Positions 10,074 through 21,812 are shown, counted from the first letter of the stretch. The stretch: 64,000 nucleotides of DNA from Hysterangium stoloniferum (GCA_015178975.1 WHVD01000032.1:248001-312000), one strand, 5' to 3'. Notes: generated from the letters alone by a model not told the origin. A program made the numbers and translations.

Positions 10074-10879
10074 TGTTACGACTGGAATTCCTGCTGGACT
10101 CTGGGCACTAACTTATACGCACCAATTGTCAGATTACTGGAATTCCCGCTGGACTCCGTATGTCAGACTTGTCCACATTTGACTTTGTTACATTGTGTTT
10201 CAGCCACTGGAATACCCACTGGACTCTGTCCCTGTCTATGTCCAACCTTGTCCCACGCATCAGTCACCGGACCCCTCTCAGAAAACCTGTCATACCTCTA
10301 ACAGAGCCCCGTTCCTGTTTTAGTCAAATGACCTGTCACAATTCGGACTCCACTCCCACTCTGTTTCCCATTATGGTTTATGATTTGTCACGATTTGGAC
10401 TCCGCTCCGTTCTGTCCCATTCCTAACACCAAATTTGGTGTTTACTATTCTCATTTTATGTTTTGGTAGTTTCATTTCATTATTACTGGATTTGGTATGT
10501 CATTCATTCCACGGTCTATTTAGTCTGGCAGATGTTGTACATGCAATCCAGTCAGAACATCGGCTTAGACTCCCCCCAGTAATCTAATACATTTTCCGCT
10601 CTAAACTCCTACTTGAATTACACCACTCACGCTAGTCGGAGCCCACGGGCTCTGGCGCATCTATCTCTCTTACTATCTCGAATCACAACCTCTCGACCCA
10701 CGACCTCTGACCTCTGACCCCTCGACCCACGAACCCCACCCGGACTCCCCGGGATTCCCATCTGCCTGTCTGAAATTGGACAACACAATCTCATGAGGGT
10801 GCAGCCTATAAGCTGAAGCCAAGTCCTACCAGATATCCCACGGGTTTCTCTGGAAACCCACTGTGTATGTACCCTAACA
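10074..10879 (+). repeat. 3' LTR of Ty3-A element 1 (806 bp)
   Basis: TGTTACGACTGG...ACCCTAACA, preceded by the purine tract aaagggagggtac. It contains the perfect 18-bp palindrome AACACCAAATTTGGTGTT at 10425-10442 and the stem-loop near 10848. Confidence 0.92.
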
Positions 10880-11743
10880 TAACCAACCTCCTTTATGTCA
10901 TCTGACTACTTGTCCTCACCCAGCATGGTTTCTGGGGCCCTCAGGCCTTCTGACTTCCAGTTCTCTGGCATATTCTCATACTCCTTGGAATTCCTGGAAC
11001 AATGCCTGTTTGAAGTTTTGATCCAACAATTGTGTGAGGGCATGGTCAAATCCTTTTCATACCCTGGTAATATTCAGCCAACTCCCAGATCATTTCCTGC
11101 AAACTCTGCAGACTATTCCCCAGTCCACTTCCCAGGAACTCCTCAGAATATTCCCTGTAAAGCCTGGGTAGATTTCCTGCACTTAACACTTGAGTTTCCA
11201 ATGACATCAAGATGGTCTGTAGGATTGAATAAGAAGTCAGAAGGGAAAGAATGATAGCAATGGCAACAAGGTTGTCTTTTACCTCATTTTTGAGAGCTCT
11301 AAGTGACTGATAGGTGACCCACATTTTATTTATCTATAGTTTGAGGCCTTCCAAGTCAACAAGGCTGTTTAGAATAGCTCACCAATAAGGTAAGCCACTT
11401 TTTGAGTTCCTTTTCCCCCATATCTAGCACATAATTCTTCCCAGACCTCCTTAGCAGACTCATGGCCAATGATCCCATTCAAGGGTTCACCTTTCAGGGT
11501 CAGTACAATCTGGGCTCTAGCCTCCCAAATTTTTGTCTGATCTGTTTCAGTGCCATCAAGGGCTTTTGACAACCATGCTGGTTTGAGTGCAATATTTTTA
11601 TGACTGGAAATTTGATCCAGTGTCATCTAGATGTGTATGGAATGTCATAGAGATAAGAGGAAGTTTTCTAAATGGAATTTGTGTTGTGGGAATTTGTCAT
11701 CTTGAATTTGCAGTGAACACACTAGTGGGGCCCTATAACCTGT
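10880..11743 (-). pseudogene. gag: Ty1/Copia gag remnant (Copia-3) with PBS region
   Basis: Minus-strand frames read a UBN2-type Copia gag: LNGIIGHESAKEVWEELCARYGG (frame 11626-11369), then LRALKNEVKDNLVAIAIILSL (frame 11324-11046). A frame break lies between them. Upstream on the minus strand is GGTTATAGGGCCCC, equivalent to the PBS region of the other Copia copies. The gag is cut at 10880 by the family-A element. No protease, integrase or RT survives. Confidence 0.75.
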
Positions 11744-11942
11744 TGTAATATGAAGCTATAACAATAATACTCAGTTTCATAGAAAGTAAACAAGAACTAT
11801 ATTCTATAATGGCTAACCTATAACAATAATACTATAGAAGTATCAGTAATTAGTTATTGTGCATTATTTGGTGAATATCTACTAACCTCAGCATCATATA
11901 AAGTAAGCAAGAACTGAGGGAAAACTTTCTAACTCAGATTAA
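11744..11942 (-). repeat. Probable 5' LTR of Copia-3
   Basis: It lies directly next to the PBS-like sequence and reads TGTAATATGAAG...CAGATTAACA on the plus strand. The outer boundary is an estimate. Confidence 0.4.
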
Positions 11943-11999
11943 CAGTATATATTGACACATACCCATGCTGGACCGTAGTGGACCCAAAAGACACGACTC

Positions 12000-12470
12000 A
12001 CTCGAAACTAGAAATACCCGCATCTTGAGCATATACAGTTACGCCATTTCAATTTAGTTGTACACAATATAAACATAGCAGCTTTGATGTTTCCGACCTG
12101 TATCGAATCTGAAGTTATTATGTCTCAGTTGATAAAGAGTAAGAATCGATAAGAAGTTTTGTAACACCGGTATTTATGTGTAAAAGAACAATAGCGGTAG
12201 GCATGTGTCATGTGGTTATGCTGTGTGTTAGAACAATAAGCTAGTGACGAGAACAAAACGTATAATAAACCAGACGTCCCAATAGAGACGTACAATCAAG
12301 ACAGCGGGTATTCGTACCCCTTCTAGCTTTATGGGCACGCATAGGCCTAATCCAACAGAAGTCAATAACAATGAAGGAGTCACCTATAAGTTCTGCTAAC
12401 CATGCAGTTGACTCAGACATGCAAAATATCCACGTTGTTGTTAACTCTCCGGACACTTTCGAAATTGAAC
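12000..12470 (-). pseudogene. Fragment of an unknown multi-copy gene (motif SESTAWLAELIGDSFIVIDF)
   Basis: Minus strand: a reading frame with the motif at about 12420-12360, interrupted by a 242-bp insertion, then homologous sequence continuing to about 12000. Similar coding fragments occur at 16853-17020 (+) and 24925-25140 (+). I do not recognise the family. The conserved core is about 40 residues. No start codon or full gene model can be defended. Confidence 0.4.
12116..12357. repeat. LTR-like insertion (242 bp), TSD gaagt
   Basis: tattatgtct...aatccaaca is flanked by gaagt at 12111-12115 and 12358-12362. The homologous copy at 16.9 kb lacks it. One end is TGTTGG (minus strand) and the other is TA, so this is an atypical short solo LTR or other insertion. 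Confidence 0.55.
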
Positions 12471-12782
12471 CATACAGAGTTTCAGTAGCATCCTCAACGC
12501 CCGAATGTGTCCCAAAGATGTAATATTTTTAGTCCACTAGCAAAGGACAAAGGGGATCTCTCATGAACAAAGTGGTCCACACTACATTCCGGCATCAAGA
12601 ATGCCCCCAAACTTTATCCAAGTAGTTCAATCCGGAAAGTGCCTGTATAATTCTTTAGTTGCGCCTAAGTGCTGTGTCTCTTGTTCCCATAATTAACCCT
12701 TGCCGGATAGCTACAGAAAACTACATCTTTGAGCAGACAATATGTGAGAAATACTCTGCTTTGCATCTTTCATATCAATAGG

Positions 12783-13112
12783 TTATATACAATTAATTGA
12801 AAACAGGGGTATAAAGATTCTCGATTTACAAATGTATGGTCGTGCACTGCGCTCACTGATAACAGTTAATATGCGATTTAAGAGTCGGATGGCACTTACG
12901 GTAGCAGCACACCATCCTACCCTCACAAAAAAACCACTAGGTCGCTTGCTACTTTCTCTGGAGCTATTGGTGTCATGTGGGACCAGGGCTATGAAAAGTA
13001 TCAAGTCGCACTCACAGTTGGTCTCGTGCGGTAGGGGACGTGGTCCGGCTACCACACCGTGAACGGTGAATAATACCACAAAAATGATAACTCTGAAGTC
13101 TTTTGAGAGATT
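12783..13112 (-). CDS. Possible small secreted protein gene, unknown family
   Basis: The ATG at 13112 (minus) begins MNLSKDFRVIIFVVLF..., a basic start then a hydrophobic stretch typical of a signal peptide with a likely cleavage near VVAG. GT-AG pairs (gtgcga... to ctccag; gtaagt... to atcag) suggest short introns, but the 3' structure is not clear. A diverged copy lies at 26570-26890, also minus strand. The function is unknown. Confidence 0.35.
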   Translation of the reverse strand, partial: NLSKDFRVIIFVVLFTVHGVVAGPRPLPHETNCECDLILFIALVPHDTNSSRESSKRPSGFFVRVGWCAATVSAIRLLNRILTVISERSARPYICKSRIFIPLFSINCI

Positions 13113-13119
13113 CATTTTA

Positions 13120-13779
13120 CTGACGGTAGGGTAGGGGAAGCAAATCGTAACGGGAATAACGATGAGGCGGCATTTATAGTCGTCCATTCGATGCTCCATG
13201 TTTGTATGGCGGTATCTTTACCTTCAGTAGCATCCCATTCTCCGGGGTTCGCCGCTCATGGTAGTTGGCTGAATTCGCCATGGTGATCTGATTCTTTTAT
13301 CCTTAAAGATGTGCGACAATACAACCTTCTGTATTTGTGGATGGTAACCCCATGCGACTCGTATTGTTCTCCGATATAGGCTATAGGTCCGAGGTGTGAT
13401 AACCTTGTAGGATTCAATTCCCGCGCACTTATATTATAGTCAACCACGTGGGCTACGCGTTATGCTCCCGGCAAGCTCCATTCTGAATACAAGAAGGATC
13501 CATGAGGACAGTACTTATAAAGTGTCGGATGATCCGAGTCTGGTGCAATGATAGATTCTGACTTGACTTGATATTTGGCACGAATCTTAACTTCTATCAC
13601 ACAGCCCTGTGGCAGAGCCTAGCAACACTTCGAGATAGAAGGATCAATGGTGGATATCACCTTCCGGGTCTTGGGAAATAGTTGTCAATTTGTGAATACA
13701 GAAGATGTCGGTAGGGTGTTATTTCCCTAATTACCAGAATAGTTCCCTGTCCCTTCTTCATTTACATTCACAACCTGGC
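13120..13779. other. No supported gene
   Basis: Short frames only. One minus frame (13447-13256) has no recognisable motif. The region is CpG-rich compared with the transposon blocks. Confidence 0.5.
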
Positions 13780-14432
13780 ATGTCAATAAAAAATCCCCTT
13801 TCCCTCCCCGTATACCTCTTATGCATCGTTTCTCTCTTTCACTCATTCACTCTCCAGAGATACCTTTGGGAAACAAATAATGGCTCCATTAGCCTGTCGC
13901 CGATATACCATATTGGATTTTCAGGTGATGTTTTCCTGTCGAGCTTCACGTTTTATGCTGACATATTTCGTTATTTAGGTGGTGAGCCAAGGAGTCTACC
14001 GCTTCGTGTGGATCCCAGAGTGCTCTTACGCACCGGGGAGACTACTCGATACAACTACTCTACTCCCGAGGCAGACCGGGAGTGGCTGGCAATATATCCT
14101 AGTGGTGCAGGCACTTATCGCCTGAAAAACCCCGCAAACAACCGCGCCGTCTTTGTCTCGGCTTTCCACCAACTTCACTGCGTCCAGACGTTCGCGAAAG
14201 AGCTTCTCAAAACTAACAAGGATAATTGGTCGCATATTCAGCATTGCCTCAATTTCTTACGCCAGATTATCTTATGTCGACCCGATTTGACCCTTGAACA
14301 GGGGACTTTACAAAGAAACACTTCACAATAGAAAGAAATGGCACGCCACATATTTGCCGGGATTGGAATAATGTTTATTCGAGCTTGCTTGCCGATATGA
14401 TGGATTGGGATGAAATCAGAAACCAGGACTAG
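13780..14432 (+). CDS. UstYa/DUF3328-family protein, copy 1
   Basis: The ATG at 13780 gives a short N-terminus with a hydrophobic segment (LPVYLLCIVSLFHSF), fitting the single TM anchor of the family. A 54-bp GT-AG intron (13925-13978) is likely. Later motifs are EADREWLAIYPSG, the first histidine motif HQLHC (about 14170) and the second, HCLNFLRQIILC (about 14243). UstYa-family proteins act as oxidases or cyclases on ribosomal peptides in some fungal pathways, and mushrooms have many uncharacterised members. After LTLEQG the frame breaks in a run of four G (about 14300). One extra base would continue it to HICRDW...MMDWDEIRN and the stop at 14430-14432. It is either a recent pseudogene or an assembly indel. 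Confidence 0.7.
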
Positions 14433-14739
14433 TTAATAGGAGCTAAAAATATTTACTTCAGTGAATTGAATATTAGGTTGTGCAAATGTAGGTTTGCATC
14501 AGTGATTTGGAAAAGATTTATGGCAAGTTCGTCAGCTATATAGACTACCTAGACCATCTAAATCATATAGTGATAATCAGTCTATGATACTTGAACAGCA
14601 CTAGTGTGCGATTTATTCTAGCATCGTGAAAGAAACTACCAGTAGCTATCAGGCGTACAGGAGCTAGCAGTTTGGAATTCCATCTCCTCATATCTATGCA
14701 TTTATAAGTTTTGGACTCTACGTTGGTTACACTGCCTTT

Positions 14740-14885
14740 TAAAACTCTGACTTTGGAATAGAGGTTCCATCTATATATCGAATACAAGCTCAACTCGTCG
14801 ATCAGGATTGACATCGAGATGCACACCGTCACTGAAATCAGCAAAATGGAGAAAGGGCTCCATGGTTTGAAGATGGAGGTTATTT
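14740..14885 (+). pseudogene. 3'-end relic of the 7-TM gene
   Basis: It aligns with the last exon of the gene at 19651-20888 (atcgaatacaagctcaactcg..., gagatgcacacc..., gggctccatggtttgaag). Only the terminal ~140 bp remain, with stops. It marks the left edge of the duplicated block (see findings). Confidence 0.7.
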
Positions 14886-15332
14886 GACTAATAACCAGAA
14901 CTGCAGTGGTTCTTTAGAAAATCTTTCTGCTATGGTAATGTCTATACACTCAGTGCCCTGGGTGGGATCTATTTATTACTCATGTGCCACACGTGCCTCA
15001 CTGCAAGGAGTTGAAGGGTTGGGCAGGGTGTCCTATTGTAGCAACTTTTGAAATTAACTTGTCTATATTGTTCTTCAGAACTGACATAAAGTAAGACAGA
15101 TTTGAGTTACTGGCAGCGTATGAACGTAAAGGGAACTAGTGAATTTTATATGTTATAACAATGACGTTTCTGCACTTTTACTCAGAGCAATCTCTAAAAT
15201 ATGATTCAATGTGGGTGATGTACACAACTAGCGGCCTCCATTTGGAAACAATTTCAGTCAAAACTCATCCAACTATCTCGTTGATGATGCCGACTGACAG
15301 ATAAAATCATGGCATGTTGTATATCTACGATT
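14886..15332. other. Noncoding part of the segmental duplication
   Basis: No gene. It is similar to 20889-21812 in the same order and orientation. Confidence 0.6.
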
Positions 15333-16369
15333 TCACAACTGGATAACATCTTTGCTATCGTAAGAGAGGAGGAATTCGCCCCATGGAGTCTCTTCAGTCC
15401 CGAATTCGATGCGATCCTTTAGCTTAAAACCTAGCTTTTCGTACCAAGCCACCTACAGTAAAGTTAATGCGGATGAAGCCATTTTAGGAAACATGCTCTC
15501 ACATTGCTTTCGTTCTGGGTGCCTAGGGCAACTATAACACCATCTGCAGCTGCCTGAAATAATTTGTAATTTATTAGCCCTTCAGGTGTCTGCCCGATAA
15601 GATAGACTCACAAGTTGGCATACTTCTTTAACTATGGCGGAAGCGCAACCTTTTCTTTGGTGAGAGGGATGAGTTGCTATAAGATTCGCGAACCAGCTAT
15701 TCTTGGTGATCTAACGGACAATTAGTACCATAGAAGATCCATTCCAAAATACAATTACATTAGGGCCCATGCAGGCAGTAAGTGCCGCGTCGTGTCTGGG
15801 ATAAAACTCATTGATGGAGTTAATCAGCAACAAATGCTCTTATCATCTGGTTCCTCACTCACCTCTTTCATCCACCAGTCTTGCGCTTCCGGAGATATAG
15901 CGTTGTAAAACTCTGTCCATCCAGCCTTTTGCTGGGCTTCACTATGCAAGAAAAATCCAAAGGTGTTCAGCTCGACGTTATTTACTGGTTTTGAACACTT
16001 ACGAGTCCATCATCACCTTTCCTGGCTTAAACCAGATTCCTATTGATACTATGTTGTCCGCGCCGTCACTTACAGTGAAAAAGCTACCTTCAACAGCTCC
16101 CGCGCCTACCATCGATCGGAAGAGGAGCTCTTGAAGTGATTCGTTGCCCCCAGTCATATTCTTGGCACATAGATCTGAAAAGCTTGTAATTACCCAACAT
16201 GCTGACGATGTTTGATGTCAACGTACCTCCCTCGAAGGCGGCAAGAGCAACTGCTATTGCCTGCTTGATCTGCCTCTCTGATGGGAACGCAATCAAAGCC
16301 GACGGTGACACAATAGGTATGAAGGCTCATACCTGTTGGATTTTCAAGGAGCTTTACCGAGATTGCCAT
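15333..16369 (-). CDS. GNAT-family N-acetyltransferase, 8 exons, intact
   Basis: Exons (minus): 16369-16333, 16277-16227, 16174-16003, 15941-15863, 15806-15759, 15710-15612, 15553-15503, 15452-15333. All junctions are GT-AG and keep frame, giving about 218 residues. The start MAISVKLLENP was chosen because it is the first ATG in phase with the next exon. The acetyl-CoA-binding motif A is visible as IATHPSHQRKGCASAIV (Q-R-K-G-C-A), with the downstream NVAWYEKLGF typical of the fold's end. No signal peptide or TM is seen, so it is likely soluble. The substrate is unknown. A decayed duplicate lies at 21813-22645. Neighbours are unrelated in function. Confidence 0.88.
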
Positions 16370-17405
16370 ATCTGCTGGAGTATGAAAACAATAGGTAATG
16401 GGGCAACGAAGCGGGCGGTGATATACGCTAATTCGAGTTGGCCAGACACCAGACGGGACAAAAAGGTAGGTAGGCTTGCAACACTGTGCTTCAGGTGATG
16501 CCCGGTAGCAATGTAATCACAGGAGCTCCGACTTATATACCGGAAGATAGGAAGCTCAATGTCAGCCTAGGGATGACCAGGGCGTCGGTTCTCATAACAT
16601 TTTGTCTTTTTTTGGCGTTTTATTTGAAAGGAAGCGGTGTCCGTCCGCGCTTCTATATATAGTCTTCGCTCACATGTCCGAGAAGGTTTGACGCATCTTC
16701 CATTTGATTCAATATCCACACAATTAAATCACAATCATGATGTAACCGATCTTTGTAACTCGGTTAAGGATCCCACATGCGATTTGTAGAGGCTACCATC
16801 AGCGGAGATAGGGAGACGGTGCCGAAATGGCACCTTTGAAGATCCCCCTGAGTCAACTGCATGCTTAACAGAACTTATAGGCGACTCCTTGATTGTCATT
16901 GACTTCAGATTTGATACAGATTGGAGACATCAAAGTACTATCTTTATGATGTGTAGCAACTAAATTGAAATGGCATATTTAGATATGCTCAAGATGCGGG
17001 TTTCGAGTGACTAGGGATATTCAAAGTAGCCGGCTGTTGACGCAGAGGTTGCCATCAACGGAGATAGGGAGACGGTGCCGAAATGGCACCGTTGAAGATC
17101 TCCCACGAGTTGTTGCGGAGGGTTATTAATGGAGAACACTGGTAGCTTGCCTGTTCGTCGCTGATGGATTCGTTACACACAGAATCAAATCCTTTCGAAA
17201 TTAATATGCGCAGTTGATAACCCATGGCAGCAACTCTATAAGCTTAAAGCAATCAGAAGTGTGGCTCTGACCTATACATCCGGAAAGCAAAGAACAATTC
17301 AACTCCGCAAGGCCCTTGTGCTCTCGTTTTGTATGGGTGTCACCAAAAACCCTCTTTTTTTATAAAGCCAGAGTGACGAAAATAGAGTTCGCTCACGTCG
17401 CACTA
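16370..17405. other. Intergenic, with a gene fragment between direct repeats
   Basis: 16853-17020 (+) encodes the ELIGDS-type fragment seen at 12.4 kb. It is bracketed by two ~60-bp near-identical direct repeats (16788-16850 and 17044-17105), each containing the hairpin GGTGCC-gaaat-GGCACC. No intact gene. Confidence 0.6.
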
Positions 17406-18348
17406 ATGGCGGTTGATGGATACCTTCTGGTACCGCAGAACGAGTCCGAAGTTGGCCATGAAAACAAGGAAGACGAACCGCGTGAGTAGTCGACAAGCTC
17501 TGCACAAACGAGACGTTCATGGCTTTAAACAGATCCTATCCAGAAAAATAGTCGTTTGATTGTATGGGCCATATGGATTATTGTCGCCTGCTCTGTGCTT
17601 GACTTAGTGACTCTGGCATATATTTCCAGCGTTCCGGGTTTGAAACCTCCGACTGCACTACCGTTCGACAAACTGCCGTTTTTGAGCTCATACTTACATA
17701 TTGACGAGGTTTACGCCGCCGGAGGCATTAAACCCTCCCCACGAGAGCCTATTCTCAATATTCCCCATGTATTGGCACAGGTCGACTCCTCTGCGCCAAC
17801 GAGTGTGCAATATCCCTATCCCAAGATGTTCTCCACGCATGGTGGCATGATTCCGTTCGATGAACGCCGCACCATTGTCACGCCTCAGGTATGTTCTCGG
17901 TGATTCTCTTCTTCCCCGCGGCTTTCCTTTCCGTCCCCGTTTTCAAGTGCTTGATATCCTCATATCTTTCATAGATGTCCACTGTCGCAGAATTTCACGT
18001 TATGGATTATGGGATGGAAAATTGCAGCCTTTTTCTCACTATACCACCCGCAACAAACGACACGACTCCTTGGATTTCCCATGAGGCAATTTTGTTTGAC
18101 GTGTGGGATTCACCTCGTTTATCGATGTGGGACGGCTTAGCTGGAATACAAAACCACAGCGGGGAAAGCACCTAGGAACATTCATTATGTCATTTGACAC
18201 GACACAGCAGATCCAGGCGTACTCGTGCAAAATGGGTACTTATCAGAACTTCGAAATTTCATGCAGGACTGGTCCTTGTAATCTCCAGGTCTTTGCTAGT
18301 GGGGGTGTGGATGCGGTTGGTATGTCTTCTGTTCCTGTCGCTGGTTAG
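17406..18348 (+). CDS. But2-C-terminal-like type II membrane protein, probably frameshifted
   Basis: Exon 1 is 17406-17481, intron 51 bp, exon 2 17533-17888, intron 86 bp, exon 3 from 17975. The N-terminus is a short acidic cytosolic piece, then a TM helix (LIVWAIWIIVACSVLDLVTL), then a Pro-rich lumenal stem. Exon 3 begins STVAEFHVMDYGMENCSLFLTIP, a stretch I associate with mushroom proteins annotated with a But2-like C-terminal domain. A one-base frame break near 18105 is needed to reach FIDVGRLSWNTKPQRG and YQNFEISCRTGPCNLQVF. The true 3' end is unresolved; the reading frame ends at TAG 18346-18348. The function is unknown. Confidence 0.6.
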
Positions 18349-19650
18349 GTTTACGTCGAATGTCGGCTTACAATAATAAGAAGGCCTCTACATGAAGCAA
18401 TATCAGACGGTTTAAACCAGACTGCAAGGATACATTCTCTAATAATTCAGGGAATCATTGGGACAAGGTGAATCCTCGTCATACTCAAGAAATGCGCAAA
18501 CGTATGGAAAGAGGCCGCCGACCCGACTTTGTTAAGGGTTATGTTAGGTCCGGTCACATTTATTCTATCTTATTCTGAAAATCGTTCCAATTCAACACCA
18601 GCCACATATACAATGAGAAATGGAGACCTGATTGATTGTTTAGATATATTTATATTTCTCACTATTATAGAGTATAAGCAGCAGGCAGAATTGTCTATCA
18701 TAGAGGATCCCAGTGTGAGACCATGCGAAAGGGCCGAAACTGTAATCCCGTCGTCAATTGGGATCACTGGCGGTCACACAAGTTGACAGGACCACGGTGT
18801 ATTGTCCAGAGCAGAACAAGATACAGGCAAGTGCAGCGTACGGTAAGATCTAAGTCCTCCGGCTACTTATACGGGTGCAACGCGGTGATTATGTAATCAC
18901 GTGTTGATTGAAACGAGAATGTAAAACTAAAGGGTCCGTGCGTAAGACTGGGCACCAGGATTACAGAAACTGTCTCCTGAAAAAAAAAAAAAAAATTCAC
19001 AAATATGAGTAATAATAATAATAATGTTAAAATGATGTTTCTTGACTATATCATGAATTAACATAAAACAATGAGATTTTGTTTGGCACGGATCAATAGC
19101 GTTACCACCCATAAATATCAAGTGGATTTATCAAGGCTGTTGTCGAGATATAACCGTTTGAGATTAGTCAAAATCATAGTATTATACATTAGGCCCTCGG
19201 TAGACATTCCCACTGTCCATGGGATGTTGTCTTTGTGAGAGATTGAAGTCATAGCCCGAGAGAAGATCAGAAGCCCGCGCACTGTCACGGTACCGGTCCC
19301 CCGAACAAGACCGCCGATCGTACACGGAAACCGGATGGGTTTCCGCTATTCAAAGTCTGGCACGACATCATCTCAGCTGAATGGCAGAGCCATAATGCAG
19401 AGTGTCATAATAAAGGTTCTTATTATCTCTGATAGTTCACTAACACACTTATATTTGTGGCTGTGTCTCTCATTCACAAAGAACAGTATACAAATGATTG
19501 TTCTATTTTTGGCTTACAGCAATTGTTTCGTGACGTGCAACTGGGGAAGCGGAGATGAACTGAGAATGAACTGCGCGATGGACACTACTTTAAATGGGAC
19601 TGTCGACTCGCAATATCCCCCGTTGTAGTATATACCTCGAATTGCCTGCG
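18349..19650. other. No supported gene; duplicated noncoding patch
   Basis: 18751-18850 (gatcactgg...gttgacaggaccacggtgtattgtc) recurs at 22672-22770, and 18937-18960 recurs near 23178. A 15-A run followed by ATA repeats sits at 18980-19025. Short frames show no domain. Confidence 0.5.
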
Positions 19651-20888
19651 ATGTCGAGCGCGACCTCCAATACTACGCTCGACGCGCCTTCCCTCCATAT
19701 CGTCTTTGAGAGGTCAGTGTTCTATGGTACCATATTTATGTCATTATGCTACGGTATGTGTAATTTAACTAGGATATGCATATGTGCATATCTCAATCTC
19801 CCTTCACAGGTGTCTGCGTGTACATGTTCTGCCACTCCTTAAGTCTCTATTTCAACTTCGACGCAACCTTGCGCAAACAATATCGCCTTTACATTATCAC
19901 CGGCACAGCATCTATTGCTCTCATCAGTGTCGCTGTGTTTGTCGATATAGTACTCGCGCAGTTCATGTGGATTGACCACCGAGACTTTGAAGGCGGACCT
20001 ATGGGTTACTTGCTCGCGACTACTTCCGCATGGTGGCAAGTTCTCGGTACAGCGGCTGACATGACTGCCAATTTAATTGGGGATGGACTCTTGGTAAGAA
20101 ATTTGAATTCACATTGCAACGTCTTCTAATCATTTTCTATAGATGTACCGCTGTTACATTATCTGGCATGGAAGCTGGCTAATTGTCATATTTCCCATAG
20201 TCATTTACCTAGCATCAATGGGTAGGTTCTTGCTCATCACGTCATAGAATTCTCGTTGATCCAGCAACTTTCCCAGCCATGGCTTTGGTCACACTTGTGC
20301 AGAGCGCTAAACCGGGTGACTTTTTCACAGGGATGGTAGTCAACTTTGGAGTACCATGGGCAGTCCTCTCAGTCGTCCTGAATGTCTATGTTACAGTTGT
20401 GATCACAGTCCGTCTAATGGCAATCAGACGGCGCCTCAAAGGTATCCTGTCAAAAAAAGCGTTGTCTATTTATACAGGTATCTCGGCGGTCCTCGTGGAA
20501 TCTTGTCTACCATTCAGTGTACTTGGTATAGTTTTTGCCGTCACATATGGAAAGGGTTTACCCGTAGCCTCTGCGTTCTTATTTATTTGGGGTGTGTTTC
20601 TTGTGAGTTTTATTATGTAAACCGGGCACCGTTAGGGTCTTCTAACAACGGATCTAGGCCCTTGCTCCTCAATTCATTATTTTTCGAGTCATGAACGGCA
20701 AGTCATGGACTACTGATCTCGTGGCCCAGGCGACCGCTGGTCGCTCGAACACAAACACTTCCTTCGGCTTCCACACCGGTTCCGTGCCGACATCGAATAC
20801 AAGGCTCAACTCGCCAATGACAGCATCGGGAAATGAGGTCGAGATGCACACCCCCACTGCAATCAACAACAAGGGCTCCATAGTTTGA
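19651..20888 (+). CDS. Seven-transmembrane protein of a basidiomycete family, 5 exons, intact
   Basis: Exons: 19651-19753, 19810-20093, 20143-20221, 20265-20602, 20658-20888. All GT-AG, in frame, 344 residues. Hydrophobic segments include YGTIFMSLCYGVCVYMF, LYIITGTASIALISVAVFVD, the MYRCYIIW...IVIFPIVIYLAS block, VPWAVLSVVLNVYVTVVI, and FSVLGIVFAVTY plus VASAFLFIWGVFLALAPQFII, consistent with seven TM helices. The tail is Ser/Thr/Asn-rich and cytosolic. The ending PQFIIFRVMNGKSW is the usual close of this uncharacterised Agaricomycete family. The ligand is unknown. Its last exon also exists as a relic at 14.74 kb. Confidence 0.85.
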
Positions 20889-21812
20889 AGATGGGGGTTA
20901 TATTAACCAGGACTGAAGCCATTAAACCCTTACCGCTATCGCAATGTCTATATACACACTGGGATCTATTTACTACTCAAGTGCCAAACGTGCTGTGTGA
21001 GAAGGGTTTGTCAGCATTTCGTATTGCAGTAAATTGTATAATTAACTTGTCTATAGTGTTCTTTTATAATTTTATGACTTGGGACATAAGATAGACGTTA
21101 TGTACCATTGTGGGTCTATAGTAAAACCACGGTGAATCTTCGTCTCACTCATGCATGTCGGTGTCTGTGTTTGAGCTCCTACACTTTCAGTTTTTTGTAT
21201 CCACCTCCCTTTGTCATTCTAATAGGATTGTCATGAGGTGAGGCTGTTGTGAATAAAGACTAGCGTATGCTCCAGACTGTGAACCCATTGGAGGGATGTG
21301 ATAAACAATATAGTGTTTTCTTTTGTTTAACAATTTACAAGGCAATAATGTCTCACACACATGGACTCTTTTCCTTTGTCCATTTTTCCTTTTGTCCCAC
21401 AACTCCCATTGTCCTCGATTACTCATAACTACTTCAGAACGACAAGCGATGCCTTAGTCGATTCCACTGTCCGTGTCGACTGAGGTAAGTTACATATTCA
21501 TAATTCCTTCATCACATGTGATACTCATTTCACATCAGAGATTCTATTCATTATAGAGGCAACTTTGAGTTACAGGCAGTGAATGAGCGCAGGATGAACT
21601 CTCGCGGCTCCTCTCATACCTGATGAGTTTTAAAAGTCATTGCAATGCTGTTTCTGCACTTCTCTAGGAGTCGGGTTTAGAGCTTGGTTTGGTGTCGTTT
21701 CTGTACACAACTGGTCGCCTCCATTTAGAACAATTCTGGCGAAAATTCAACTGTCTCCTTGATGATGCCAACTAACGGATGGGGTCCTGGTATTTTGTAC
21801 TAATATGCTATT
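20889..21812. other. Noncoding half of the duplicated block
   Basis: No gene. It parallels 14886-15332. The stretch 21100-21560 has no counterpart there and looks like inserted sequence. Confidence 0.5.

Larger units (their letters stand above)
2166..10879 (+). mobile_element. Ty3/gypsy chromovirus, family A, element 1
   Basis: Order on the plus strand: 5' LTR, putative PBS, gag, PR-RT-RNaseH-integrase-chromodomain, inserted solo LTR-B, antisense gene, polypurine tract aaagggaggg, 3' LTR. The element is defective, with stops in gag (3449) and integrase (7358), frameshifts and a deletion in the integrase zinc domain. The 5-bp flanks do not match (caact on the left, taacc on the right), and the flanks derive from different sequences. 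The copy therefore looks recombined or flank-deleted rather than a clean insertion. Confidence 0.9.
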
